Source: Centropus unirufus | Taxonomy: Eukaryota > Chordata > Aves > Cuculiformes > Centropidae | Direction of reading: 5' to 3' | NCBI GenBank assembly: GCA_013397695.1 | Contig: VYZI01000120.1 | Span: forward strand, 1,500,980-1,564,979 | Length of the DNA stretch: 64,000 nt | Shown: piece after piece, positions 35,228 to 46,860 of the stretch | Position numbering within the stretch: position 1 is the stretch's first letter | Layout: each line of letters opens with the position of its first letter | Program-made: the position numbers and the translations under genes | Notes under the pieces: generated by a model | What the model was told of the DNA's origin: nothing | The model's database searches: none | Seen by the model: the letters and a program-made list of their open reading frames with translations, nothing else

Positions 35228-35409
35228 GATTCACACTGGGATGCAGCAAGTACAAGCAGGGGAAGCACAGACAATGATAACCATCACAGAAAACTCTCCA
35301 GGAGGTCCTGGTAGCCAATTTATCATAACGGGTGAATTTCATCCTGGTACAAAGTGTCACTGCAAGCCCTATTCATCATTTATGTCTCGAAACTCTGTAT
35401 TTGAAGAAG
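35228..35409 (+). other. Candidate protein-coding exon, unknown gene
   Basis: The best exon-like segment in the window. It starts after a pyrimidine-rich acceptor (CATCCCTTACCTGTGCCAG) and ends at a full consensus donor, GAAG|GTAAGT. The one open frame runs exactly between the signals: an in-frame TGA lies at 35202, just upstream of the acceptor, and an in-frame TAA falls right after the donor. The 182 nt give 60 whole codons, with one base borrowed at the start and one left at the end. The translation begins IHTGMQQVQAGEAQ, contains ENSPGGPGSQ, then a CHCK cluster, and ends SVFEE. It has no low complexity. I do not recognise the family. The start phase fits the candidate donor at 8589. A chance open frame of this size in one of three frames is roughly a one-in-seven event, so this remains a candidate. 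Confidence 0.33.
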
Positions 35410-35508
35410 GTAAGTAACGTGTAGGCATTTTGCTGGCATTTTGAATTTTGACCTACGTGCTCAGAGTTACTCTCAGTAAGCAGAGCAGAAAGTGAGTGTA
35501 TCTAGCGC

Positions 35509-35531
35509 TGAGAAAGAAGCTTTCTTTCTCA
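35509..35531. other. Perfect hairpin, 10-bp arms and 3-nt loop
   Basis: TGAGAAAGAA, loop GCT, TTCTTTCTCA. The arms are exact. It lies 100 bp beyond the donor of the candidate exon at 35228. It is too short for a miRNA precursor as it stands. It could be a cruciform-prone or dimer-binding site, or the product of purine/pyrimidine bias. Confidence 0.6.
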
Positions 35532-37181
35532 TGTGGAGAGTTTCAGAGGTGACAGTTAGAAATGATGAATAGTGTGTATTGCAAAGAACTGAAGATTAAT
35601 TAAAAAGACAGCGTTAACATTCTGCACTATTTCATAATGAAGACATTCTCCTTGAAATATATACAACATGTGCGTGGTGAAGTTCAGCCAAACACAAGAC
35701 ATCAATAAATATTCTGCTTTGAGAAATATAACTTCTTGATAAATATTGCATTAAAGAACATGATGCTGGTGTCTGCTCCGTGTCTGCTGGGTAGCCTGGC
35801 AAGACAATACTGAAATTATGGGCTATGCTCTCTGCGTGTCTTGCAGCTATTAGAGCTCAGTCCATCTCCTGCTGAAGTCATCTCTTTGTTGTTGCCGTGG
35901 CTGGAGTATCCTTCACTTTATACCGTGTCCTTCTCTGTGGTCTCTCTTCTGAAAGAAGCCCAGAACAGCCTTGTAGAAAAGAATGCTTTCTTGCCAATTC
36001 TGCAAGCGTTATTTCCATCAATATCAAACTAATTAAAACCTTGGCGATCAATATTCTAGCCTTTGTATTCGTTTTTCTTATCTATTTAAACATGTGTTCT
36101 TGCTCTGGCTCTTCCTTTTGCCCAAGAGGTCTTAATTAAAGATTAACAAATCAGCCAGAATCGAATAGGAGCACCTGAACCAAAGTAAAAATATGAGCTC
36201 ATAGAAAACCTAGTGCAAGCTTGGAAAAATTATTTGGGTTGGGTTGGATTTTTTAAAAATTTTTTTTACTGCTCACAAAACATTGCTTCTTCATCTTCTT
36301 TTCACAGTGCCCTGCAGAGAGAGAAGCAGAAGCTCATCAGTGCCATGAGAGAGGCCATTCCTCTGTGTTTTCTTCTGATGCAAATAATGGCACTGAGAGT
36401 GCTGTGGCTACCAGTGTTCATACCAGGAAAATACTTCACTGTTTCTTCCAGTGAAGTGGGTCTTTGAATGTAGGAAGTGATTTGTTTTGATTTAACAAGG
36501 TTGTCTAAAATGTAACAAATTCAAGTATACCCACAGCGCCTGTCAGCATCACACAGCGACGGGAGAAAGTACCAAAAACACTGAGTCAAGTGTGGGAAGG
36601 CAGCAAAGACGAGGAGAACAGGAGAGGGGAGCTGTGGGTGTAGGCTGCAGATTATAAGAGTTGTATTATTCCAAGGGACTGCTAAATTATCATTAGTGTT
36701 AATTAGTGAATAGGGAACATGAGAGTTTGTTTTTTGCTCAGGTTTCTTAGAGTGAGTCTTCCAATGGGTTTTGAAAACTAGAAAAAAGCCTCCATTTATC
36801 AGTTGGACAATCTCAAGGCAAAGCCCACTGCTTCAAAACTGCCGAACAATAAAAGCTACCTGGGATTTGAACCTAATTCCAAATTTTGCCAGCAGTCTTC
36901 AGTGGTGTGTTATGCTGCACAGACACAAGAATTTTAATCATGAAGAAGAGTCTTCCTGGGGCTGGAAGATGTACGCTCTGAGCCATGAGAGATCTTGATG
37001 GTTTCCCAAATCCTGACCTAGATCTTGAACTTCTGGAGACCTCTGCCCTGCAGAACAGGCCCTACCTTCATAAAGAGGCCCACAGACATCCCCAGCTGGA
37101 GCCAATACCGGCAGAGGATGGGCAAAATGTACATCTGTTTCATCTCTCCCCAGTGTGAAGAGCTGATCCATGCAAACACTC

Positions 37182-37204
37182 TTTTTATTTTATTTTATTT
37201 ATTT
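37182..37204 (+). repeat. (TTTTA)n simple repeat
   Basis: Imperfect TTTTA/TTTA units. A short microsatellite with no attached element. Confidence 0.8.
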
Positions 37205-40200
37205 ACCCCTTTATTTGGAGAATTGTATCACTTGGCAGTTGATAGTGTTTCTCTCCTCAGTTGCACAGATACAGTGCCAAAAGGGAAGCTGCTTCTCCTT
37301 CTGCTTCTTTTTGTAACCTGTTTTTTTTTTTTTAAAACTTCTTTGGCTGAAAGCAGCAAATGGATAAATGTGTTGACAAGAAGTAGCTCAGCAGAGAACA
37401 AAAGCAGGAAAGAAGAGCTTGAAAGAGGTAATCTTCTTCCATGCGAGAAGTAAATGCACATGGGAGTGAGAGATGAGCAGGTAATAAAGGTACTTTTGCC
37501 TTTAATACATCCAGCTCCTGGTAGGCAAGCAGAAATGAAAGGAGAGGGAAGTTGTTTCTTACCTGGACAGAACAAACATCTGGCAGCGTGGGTAACACAC
37601 GGTGCTGTTGGGTCTGCCATGGACTTATTACTTTCTCAGTATCAAGTCTATCCAGAGTCATCGACAACAAGAGACTGATGGAAGTCTTGGGATTTCCACC
37701 CCTCTTTTTAGCAGGTGTGTACAATTGCAAATGATTTGCAATGAAACTTTCAGCAATAAATCAGAGAGAAGATGCAGATGCCTGACAAGGGAGGGATCAC
37801 ACCATCAAGCAGCATTTACCCCCCCCGATCTTATTTTTATTGTTTTCCTCATAAGTGGTTGTTTGCATTCTTTGAGACTTGTTTTGGGTTACAAAGACTG
37901 CGTTCATCCACCACCATCATCCATAACTTCCCTGCTATCTGCTCCTTCTCTTTTACACTCCTTCCCTCTCCACTTCTTTTTTACCCTTTGGAAAAATGAG
38001 ATTAAAATTGTGGCTTACATGGATTTCCACTTCAGTTTGTGCTGAGGTTGTGTCCTGCCTAGATTATAACATAGTTTGAGTTATGGTTTTAGGTGCAATA
38101 AGGCATGAGTATGAGTAGCCAAGCAAACCCAAAATCTCTGGGAGAAATAGCAACCAGAATATCAACATTAAAATAATTAATTTCAGATGCCTCCACCCGC
38201 TTTGGGTTGCACTAATATGCAAGCCAAATGTGTTTGGAAGTGGCAAGATCGAGGTCTAGTTTTGTGTACCTCTGCACGGTATCTGAATCCAAATTCTTTT
38301 CTAACCCCTACCCATCTTGCTATGCTCAGATCCGTTTCTCTTATTCAGAGTAGACAAGTGGTAGAATTTTTTGTTCGGGTGAATAATGTTTATGAAAACT
38401 CATGTTTGCTTTCTAGCTGGCCAGCAATGGTCAGTCCTGCTTGCTTGGAATCTGAGCAGAAGAACTTTCAGCTCGAACACTTCTCAAACTTGAAATCAAC
38501 TTGCAAAGAAGGAAGCTCAGCTGCCCAGCATTTCCTGGATCCAGAGTTTACTGAGATGGTCTGTTCCCTGCACTAATGACCTTGTCACCCACTGTATCTC
38601 CATGCCACTTAAGGGTTCTGCAGTCTTCTGGGCTGGCAGGTAAGAAAACCATTCTCTGCCTTGTTGTCCTCTATTTCCTTTGGTTTCTAAAGAGATTAAA
38701 TTTCCTGCTCTAGTATTTCCAGTTTCCATTGAAAATATATGTCTCCCTCAAACAACCTATAAAATTAAATGACAATGCACAGAAACTGGAAATAGATATA
38801 AAAGCTGCAAATGTACGTGGAAAAAACGTAACAAAAGAGATATTAAGAAAAACCCATAAAACATAATGTAATCTCATTATTGATTTAGAATTACGCCACT
38901 CCTTCTTGAAAGCCCAGCAGGCAAAGTTTACATTTGCAAATCTATTAAATGCCCATGCAAACGAGTAGCTGCTTACAGCCGTACCTGTTTTGTGCCTGCA
39001 GCTTCCTTTCCATAGCAGAAACGTAGCAGTTGCATGTAATGAGTGCTCTACTGTTGTCATTGAGCTGTCGTGAAGAGCAAGTAGACTGAGATTTTGCCAT
39101 TAATAAGACTCAATAACCAGATGTTTAAGACTATAATTCAGACTAAATTTGGATGAGCAGTTTGTGCTGTTATGGATAACAATTTCCCAAAAGGTTTGGT
39201 TGTCTTTTTGAGAAGCTGAAGAGCAGTCTGAAGGTGGCTGTGGGAGGAGAAAGCTGTGTCTCAGCTGGCAGCAGGGCTCTGCTGACAGCTGGAGTCAGGG
39301 GCACCAGCAGCAGCTTGGAAGCGGTCAGCAAGATCAAAGCTGCAGCTCTTTGGATTTCCAGGGGACCGAATACATGATGTAGTCCTGTCAGTTCAGGTCT
39401 CAACAGCTTTCCTGACCCCAGCAGAGATGGACATCTGGGTTGTTTCCACCTCTGCTTTGTTCAGGTCTCTGTTATCTCTTGAAGGATGCTGCTACACAGG
39501 AGACCCCGGTTTGCAGCCTTGTCTGTACATGAGGTCCACAAAACAAACTATTTACTCCCTGTGCTTTTGGAGAGAAGTCAGACGTCTGAAAGTTTTGTGA
39601 TGGTTTAGGTATCTCTCACCCTTGCATCAAATGAATGGGTGGCCTAGGAGGTCAGGGTGGATAAAGGCAGGCATTCAGCTGCTCCCTCTATGGTTTTCTC
39701 CTGCTCAGCCTACTCTGGGATAAGCCAGAGCAGTATCTTGTTCTGAAGGCCCTTGCAGAGATTATAAGCTCCTTACACCCTCAAAATAGGACATGAGTAG
39801 AACTTCATGGGTCCTGGTCTAAGGGGACAATGTCACACCAGTAGCATTCAAATCTCTCTGTCTTCTTGTCTGCATCTTTTCCTTTTATTCTGCTTAATAG
39901 TGTTGGTGAAAAGCCAAAGACGTGATCCAAAAATCTACCTGGGCACAGAATCAGCAAAATCTCATCACAACGGATGTAAGACTTCTTTCCCCCCCGCCTT
40001 AGACCTTGCATGTTAAAGAAGAATCAGTTGTTTGCCTATCCTGAGGACCAGAATTTAGCAGTGTGGCTATAGATTAGTTATTCCTCCCCCGCTTATACAT
40101 GTTGTCACAGTGCGAATTATTTATTTAAGGAGACTGAAAAATTAAAAAAAGAAATTATCAAACTGATTTATTTAAAAAAAAATGTTTAGTAGGATGGTGG

Positions 40201-43200
40201 ACTTAAGCCCTTAATAATTTGCAGTGGCTTAAATCTTTTCCTTACTACCCAGCAAAACAAATATCTTGACTATATATAAATTTGACAGCTGCTCTCAAGC
40301 CCATGCACATTGGCAGTAGATCTGTCTGTTACAGGTAGCTTCTCTGTTAGAAACTGATATTAATCTTCAGCTGATAGGGAGGGGTTAAACCAGCAAGGTT
40401 TGTAGAAAGAATTTCACCAAAATCTTGAATGAAATCTGGAAATAATAAAAAAGTATTTATAAACTTAAACAGGATCCTCTGAAAAGGTGATAAGTATTGT
40501 GCAGTTCCTGCTAGATTGAGGGGTGTTTTTGTGCTGGCTTAGAAAGAGATAGTATTTGTCTTTATTTGTGCTACAGCTTTGATAGAATGGGCTTAAAAGG
40601 TAAGATATATATGAGTTGTGCTCAGCCTCCAGTAGCAATGACAGTTTGATTTTATCACCAGCAAATGCAATATGCAGTCTTGTGTTCAGTAACCCTACGG
40701 AAATCAAGATGCATTTGAAATGCAGGGCTAAAAGATTTTTTTTTTTCAGTAAGAAACAGCAAAGAGCTTGGTAAACACTGTGCCTCTTACCCAACTTGGT
40801 CATTACTCGTTGGTGCAGCTGCAGGTGGGATTTGTGTTTCTCTGTATATTTGGCTTTGGGAGATGCAGAAATGCGGCTCCCAGTCAGCGGGCTAAGGTAG
40901 CTAAAATCTAACTGAGCAGAGCATGTATCCTTGGATTACTGTTGTACAGCCTTTTTCTTAGATCAAAGCAGCTGGCATAGAGATAATGGTCACTGTCATG
41001 AGTTTGAATGGGGTTATTGAATTGGTGCAAGCTACTGGAAATTGAAGTGAGGGAAGGGAATAGCTTGGCTGAATCGTCTTGCTGTAAGAACAGGTGCACG
41101 TATGTTTTGGGGGGAAAGAAATATGTTCCCTTAAAACTAAAATCTTCCTTATCCCAACTTTGAAATAGGTAAAAGGACCATGTACTCCTGAGACAGAGAC
41201 GTTAGAATTGCCAAGAGAACTGCTCTGAGATAAAACATGGGGTTGTTTTTGAAACCTAGCACTGGAAATGAAGCAATTTGGATTCTGTTCTTGACTCTGG
41301 CCCAAACATTCAATTATAGAAAAGTTATTGGAAACCCAGTAAAGTTTCCTTTATACCAGTTTCATGATATATAAAATAGGAATAAGTGCAGAGGTTCTTT
41401 GATACTATGTTAAATATTAAATGACAACATTATCATAGTCATTGACATTTGTGGAGCATGTGGAAATTTTTGCACGTGTAGCTGTACTTCTGCTGGGTAA
41501 CATTGATGTTGTAAAGCACAAGAAAATGAAGAAAAAAATAAAGGGAAATAACAACTTTGTAAGATGTTACTGGTATTTGTTTCCCTTAGATATTTTAGGT
41601 AATAGAATGTAGAGTTTGGGTTTCTGGGAGTAAATATAGCACAGGTCTCCAGCACCTGATTTGTGTGGGTATTCTGGGGAAACAAACAAGATTTTAAATA
41701 TAGCCTGATAGAAATGAAAACGGTAACAAATATTCCCAGTAAGACAACCACCATACATAAGAGCATTCACACACAGCCTTGAAAAAGGAAATAATGATCA
41801 ACCCCCTGTTGTTTTAATGAATTATAACATGGCAGGTGCTGTAATACTTTACATATTGCAGTAATAGGAGAAAATTACATTTCGCTTTTGCTACCAGGAA
41901 AGTACTTTCCATGCTTGAGTGAGTGAGAGGTTTTCTTTAGGGAAGACCAGATATGGGGTAGATGGTCCATGCTGGAGCGTCTGTTGAATTATCGTTACAT
42001 GCCTTTAGAGTATGGTTTAGGCAGAGAAACTTATTTAGTGTGAAGGTCAAGGAAATCCTGTTTAAATTGGATATGGTTAAATACTACTGAAATGCGTAGG
42101 AAGGACTTGAAGGAGCCTGTAGAGATCACTTGCTGCTAGCTTTAGGGAGACACGCTTTCAGATGTTCTAGTTAAACAGTCCAAAAATGTGTGAGCGTGAT
42201 TGCTCAGTGAGAATCTTCAGACAAATTGCAGCCTTTCCCCTCAGACTTTTGGGCCTTCTTCTCCTGGGACAATGTTGATGGTGAGCCCATGGAATCCGCC
42301 TTTTTCTCTCTCCCCCTGGGTGTTTATGCATGAGAAATGGAAGATTGCAGTCCCTATAGCTTCCCTTCACTTCTAGACTTAACTCTTTTTTGGGAATCTC
42401 ATTTGCAAAAATATGCTTTTCTTATGGAACATTATTTGCAGGCCTGCTATGAAACTCTCAATGCATTTATATTCTTGACAGTGTGAACCAAATTGCTCAT
42501 AATTCCATTATGTTCCATATATCACTGAGTTGGGAGAGTAATTCTGGCATACACTAAAGCCTCTTGGTTTACACGCATAAAATACTATTCTGGTAACAAA
42601 GTAGTAAGTATGTTTTATAATGGGATATATATATCATTATAAATGGAACGCTGGTTTTACAAAATATTTTAAGAGGAAGGTAAATTAGATCATGAAAAGT
42701 GCATAAGGGCTATAAATTATGCAGTAGCCTAAAGAATTATTATAAAGAGATTTGGTTGTGGCCTGATCCCATGAAACCTTTAACTGTGGCCATTAAAATA
42801 AACCGTATCAACTGCTCACAGCCACAGGAGATTTATTGCATCCCATGGAATGGTCACCTGAAACTTCAAAACTATATTTTGTGTGAAAATAATGCTCCCC
42901 CCTAATTCTTGATGCAGATGTTTCTAATGAGTGATATTAAATGGAAGTGGTGGTAGTTGTCACCAGTGTTTTTATAGTTCCCTCTCTACATTCAAAATAT
43001 TTTTCCCTATAACAGGTGCCCAGAATTTTTAGATAGGAAAAACTTTGATTTTTGAGTTGCCTTGTGAAAGGTGCTTGGGGAGTGAAGTACCAGGAGATGG
43101 AGCACCACCATCATTGAAGATCTTCCTTGGGTATTGCGATAAGAACCTTGACTTTTCCTCCTAAACCAGAAATCTCTTCTACTGTCTTTCTCTTCCCACC

Positions 43201-45120
43201 TTCTCCCAAATTTACCTGTTGTTCTTTTACAACATCCCATTGTTTTTATTTTGACCTTCTTCAATCTTATGCAGACCAACCCTTATCTTGGGAAAATTTC
43301 CTTCAGTGTCCATTTCCTTCCTGAAAACTTTTTTTGTTCGGTATCACATCACGGCAGCAGGGCAGGAATTGGTCCTAAGGAAATTCTTGGAGAACTGGCA
43401 GCACTTTTGTGCTCTGCTCCCTGCTGGAATGGGGCAGCAGGTCAGCCTGAGTTTAGGCCATGCAGGAGGGACTTGGGAGACTCATCATGGCGTGATTCTG
43501 TGGTATTAAAAACTTTATTAAAAACTTCTATTTATTTATTTTTAAAGTTTATTTTTATGCTGATGAGAGATGAAAGAGCAGATTATAGTTAATGATTAAC
43601 TCTATCATGGAAAACATCCATCAGGAAATCTGAAGAAGAGACTACATTTATATCATTTGTGGGTAATAGTGGATTTAAATCATGGCCTTTTATAGAGCTG
43701 AAAAGCCCTTTGCTGCTCCAGATGAATGTAGTGATCACGTCCATGTTAGGGCTCTGGCGCTTAGGCTGAAATTAGGAGTAACTTGTCTAGATAACACAGT
43801 GAAGAAGCACTGCTCATGAAAAAGCAGAGGAAGGGATAAAATGAAGTATCTTTGAAAGAAATGAAATTAGGTAATGATTAGACATTAACCAGGTCATTAA
43901 TTTCTGGGCTATTTTAGGGAAGGAGAAACCCTGCAGAAAAGTGTGGAGGAACTGTGCTTCTCCTCATAGTTCAGATCTCTCTGAGGTTCCCAAATTCTCT
44001 TGTCCTTATTTCCCAGCCTGGGTCAGCAGTTCCCCTCCCTCCAGGTGGGTCGAACACCCCATGTGTCTCTGTGCCTGAGGAGGTGAATCCTAACACCCCC
44101 ATAAGTTTCCATTAGACACTAAAAATTGCCACTTTTGTAGCTACACTATGTGGCTTTTCATCAATGCAGAGTAGTTTTAATGTTGCTTCTTGATCATCAT
44201 CACAGCAGTAGACAGCATTATTTTTTTTAAAGATGTGTGCAATTTCGGTAGAGCTGAATTAGTGCAGAAATGGATCAGGAATGAGCAGGCCTGGCAAGGC
44301 AGAGATCCAGCAGCCAGCTGGGCTCTTCGGGGCCGTGTTCTCCGCGGCATCCAGAGAGGGTCAACCTTTTGGCCATCCTGCTAAGAGACCAAGCGTGGCC
44401 AAGGGCTCTGAGCACTTCAAATGGCACTCGGTGACTCCAGAACACTCCTGAAGACCTTGGCTCCAGGCAGGATGAGCCTCACATCCCAGTGAGATGTGCC
44501 GGGTGCCGCTGTATGAGCTGCAGGGGACTATGAATGTTACCTTTGGAAGCAGCTTCTCACCACTGCGCCTGCATTTGTCTGTGGGGCCGTGCCATTTTAG
44601 ATACAATAACTGGAAAGCTCTATCATCTTAAGGAGGGAAACACTTCTGTTTATTTCTGTTATTATATTTCTTTTTGTTTGGTTTTTTTCCTCCTAGGTAC
44701 ATGTAGCAAAATCCCATTAATTTTAATAACATTTTTCGTACTCTTGTAAAATAGGAATGAGGGACAATCTGCCTTTCTAGGTGGCCACTGTACTTATCCA
44801 TCTTCCTTTGACCCTCAGCCCTCAGAAATCTATGGGGAGAATGATAAAAAATTAATGCTGCTGCCCATCTGCAGCTGTTCTTGGTGCATTAGCGTCAACA
44901 GGAAAGCAGTCAGCCCTTATGAAAAAAATGTTTTCTGCATATTATATACCCTGTGACAGGCTGCACAAACTTTCATTTGAATGCATTTTGTTGTTTGTGC
45001 TCCGTGACAGCATTGCCAGCTCCAGGGATTTTATCATTAGTCTCCTGTCAGGTTTTTTGGTTTGGTTTTGTTTTCTTTTCTTTTAATTTCTTCTGACAAC
45101 AGCGCTGTGTGGCTTTTGTC

Positions 45121-45365
45121 AGTTTAGCCTAGTCTGATGCTAGTTGATAATAATTATACTAGTAGTTAACCATGCTTTTGTAGGATGGCTGTAATTTCCC
45201 TGTAATTATAGCTGGTGTGATTGAAACATATCTCCATTTTTTAAAGGAAAGTAAAATTCCAGCCTTCATGGTGTGGGGGAAAGAAGCTTGAAAATGTTAT
45301 TTTCAAAAGATTAAAAGCTGGAGGGCTAAAATTAAGCCTTCAATTACATTAAAGCTTAATCTTGT
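45121..45365. promoter_or_regulatory. Candidate homeodomain-rich conserved element
   Basis: TAATTA occurs at 45151-45156 and 45203-45208, and CAATTACATTAAAGCTTAAT lies at 45341-45360. ATTAAGC (45331-45337) and GCTTAAT (45354-45360) form 7-bp inverted arms around a 16-bp spacer. TAATTA is the core of many Q50 homeodomain proteins. The block lacks repeat or coding signatures and looks like a developmental enhancer, by inference only. Confidence 0.28.
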
Positions 45366-46620
45366 GATACTAAATCCTTTTTTATGTTTTGGTGGATCTG
45401 ACCTGTGATTTTTGTGTGTCTGAGGCTGACAGTATCAATTACATTACAGCAACCTATTAAGCCACTGGCTTTTGGGCATTGACCTTTTCATCTCTAATGT
45501 TAAAGGAGTTTATGCAGGCAGAGTTTGAGATGAGCATTTTTGTGTGTTTTCTCATTTTTTCGCAAGTTGGCACTACCATAAATCGTTTGTAGTTTCTGGG
45601 TGTCTTGCGTTGCTCAGAGGGCAGGTGCTGCTTTGCAATGAGACCACGCAGTGATCCTGGGGTCTGTATTTCACTCTAAAAAAAAAACTTTATATATATA
45701 GGGTGCCCATCCGAGATCTGGAAGGCATAGAAATGTTTCTGTAGGGATAAAGCTGCTGCAGTGTCCATGCCAGCTGTGTAGACACAATCCCACCATCTCA
45801 CTGCCACAGAAGGTCCCACCACGCAGGGATGAGAACAAGACTCAGTGTTTTTTGTCCATCCGGATGGCTATGAACTCTGCAAAGTGATATTTTTGCCCTA
45901 CATCACCCCAAGACGAGGTTCCTTGAAGGCAGAAAGAGGCTGGTGAATTGTTTCCTACAGGTTATAATCAGGCTTTGCAGAATTAGGCTGGTTTGTCCTC
46001 ATAATTTGTGCCCAGATGTTTCTGCTCTGGTGGTGCCATTCAGTCTCATGGATGGGGTGGATAAAGAGTTTCTGCAGCAGCTCTGGTGATGACACTGCCC
46101 ATGGTCTGCTAAGTCTGTACAGCGTCCTGAAGCCTGTGGTAGCTGCTGGATAATCATTAATGGCAACAACATGAGGCAGTAGAATTGATTAAGGCTTTCA
46201 GTGGTTCCTTTTGCAAGAAAATATCTGAAAAAAACAAAGAAAAATAGGTTTTTTAAATTTTTTTTTTTGTGTGTGTTTGTGCCTGTCATCCTGAATGCTT
46301 ATAACTCCAAAATATTCCCTGCAAGTTTTTAAGCTTTACCCTTGGGTGGACTTAACTCTTTACTTCAACCAGTCCTCTTGTAGTTTCAGGTTGCTTATTT
46401 GATATTTATCCTATTCGTGGGACAAAACATTTTGCTTGTGTGGGTAATTTGTTTTAGCCAATCCATTTGAGTAGAAAATGAGCCTAAATGCCTCAGAGGA
46501 GCCAATTTTTTCCTAATGTATATATTGGATGTCATGTATTTCTTCTTTACCCTTTGGACATTTATCATCCAGTCTTACACAGGGCAGTGCCATAAGTAGA
46601 AAAATACTTATAAATGTACC
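45366..46620. other. Unique non-coding sequence
   Basis: Nothing was recognised. A short TA run lies at about 45691-45701 and a T tract near 46250-46270. Confidence 0.5.
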
Positions 46621-46860
46621 ACTAAGCAGCAGAAAACCCTGCAGCGAGTTTTAGTGGTGATTTAATTAATTATGAGCAGCACAAATACTATGTGCATTTA
46701 GTCATTCTTCTTCCATAGCAATTACATGTATTATGAGTCTTTATCCCTGCTTTCTGCATACAGACAAATATCTGTATAATTTGACATTAATTATGTATGT
46801 ATGAACCCTCAGTGTATTCATAAGTACACATTAGCTAATTAGGGCTGTAGATTGAGTCTA
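46621..46860. promoter_or_regulatory. Candidate enhancer with four TAATTA sites
   Basis: TAATTA occurs at 46663-46668, 46667-46672 (overlapping, within TTAATTAATTAT), 46788-46793 and 46836-46841. With about 60% AT, roughly 0.1-0.2 such sites would be expected in this span. The block also holds ATGCAT-like and TGACATTAATTATG words. It is consistent with a homeodomain-responsive enhancer or a conserved non-coding element; function is unproven. Confidence 0.3.

Larger units (their letters stand above)
35410..45120. other. Unique non-coding sequence
   Basis: No gene or mobile element was recognised over about 9.7 kb. It contains the hairpin at 35509, a TTTTA repeat at 37182, a poly-T at about 37320-37334, the palindrome GATATATATATC at 42624-42635 and a GC-richer block at 44270-44600. 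Acceptor-like sites at 35846 and 36307 are followed by open frames without donors. Open frames of up to 147 codons (37602-38045, +) look fortuitous. Confidence 0.5.

Noticed and set aside
36308..36467. Acceptor-like CTTCTTTTCACAG followed by an open frame
   Set aside because: There is no consensus donor before the stop, and the open frame is not in phase with the donor at 35409. The in-phase reading stops after about 13 codons. A terminal exon cannot be excluded but is unsupported.
36850..36885. GGGATTTGAACC resembling a tRNA T-arm
   Set aside because: No matching A box, anticodon stem or acceptor stem could be found around it.
37025..37453. 142-codon forward open frame with hydrophobic segments
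   Set aside because: The hydrophobic runs come from T-rich tracts (TTTTA repeat and poly-T). There is no domain or splice support.
37602..38045. 147-codon forward open frame
   Set aside because: The translation matches no family I know, there are no convincing splice sites, and overlapping frames of similar length exist on both strands, as expected by chance.
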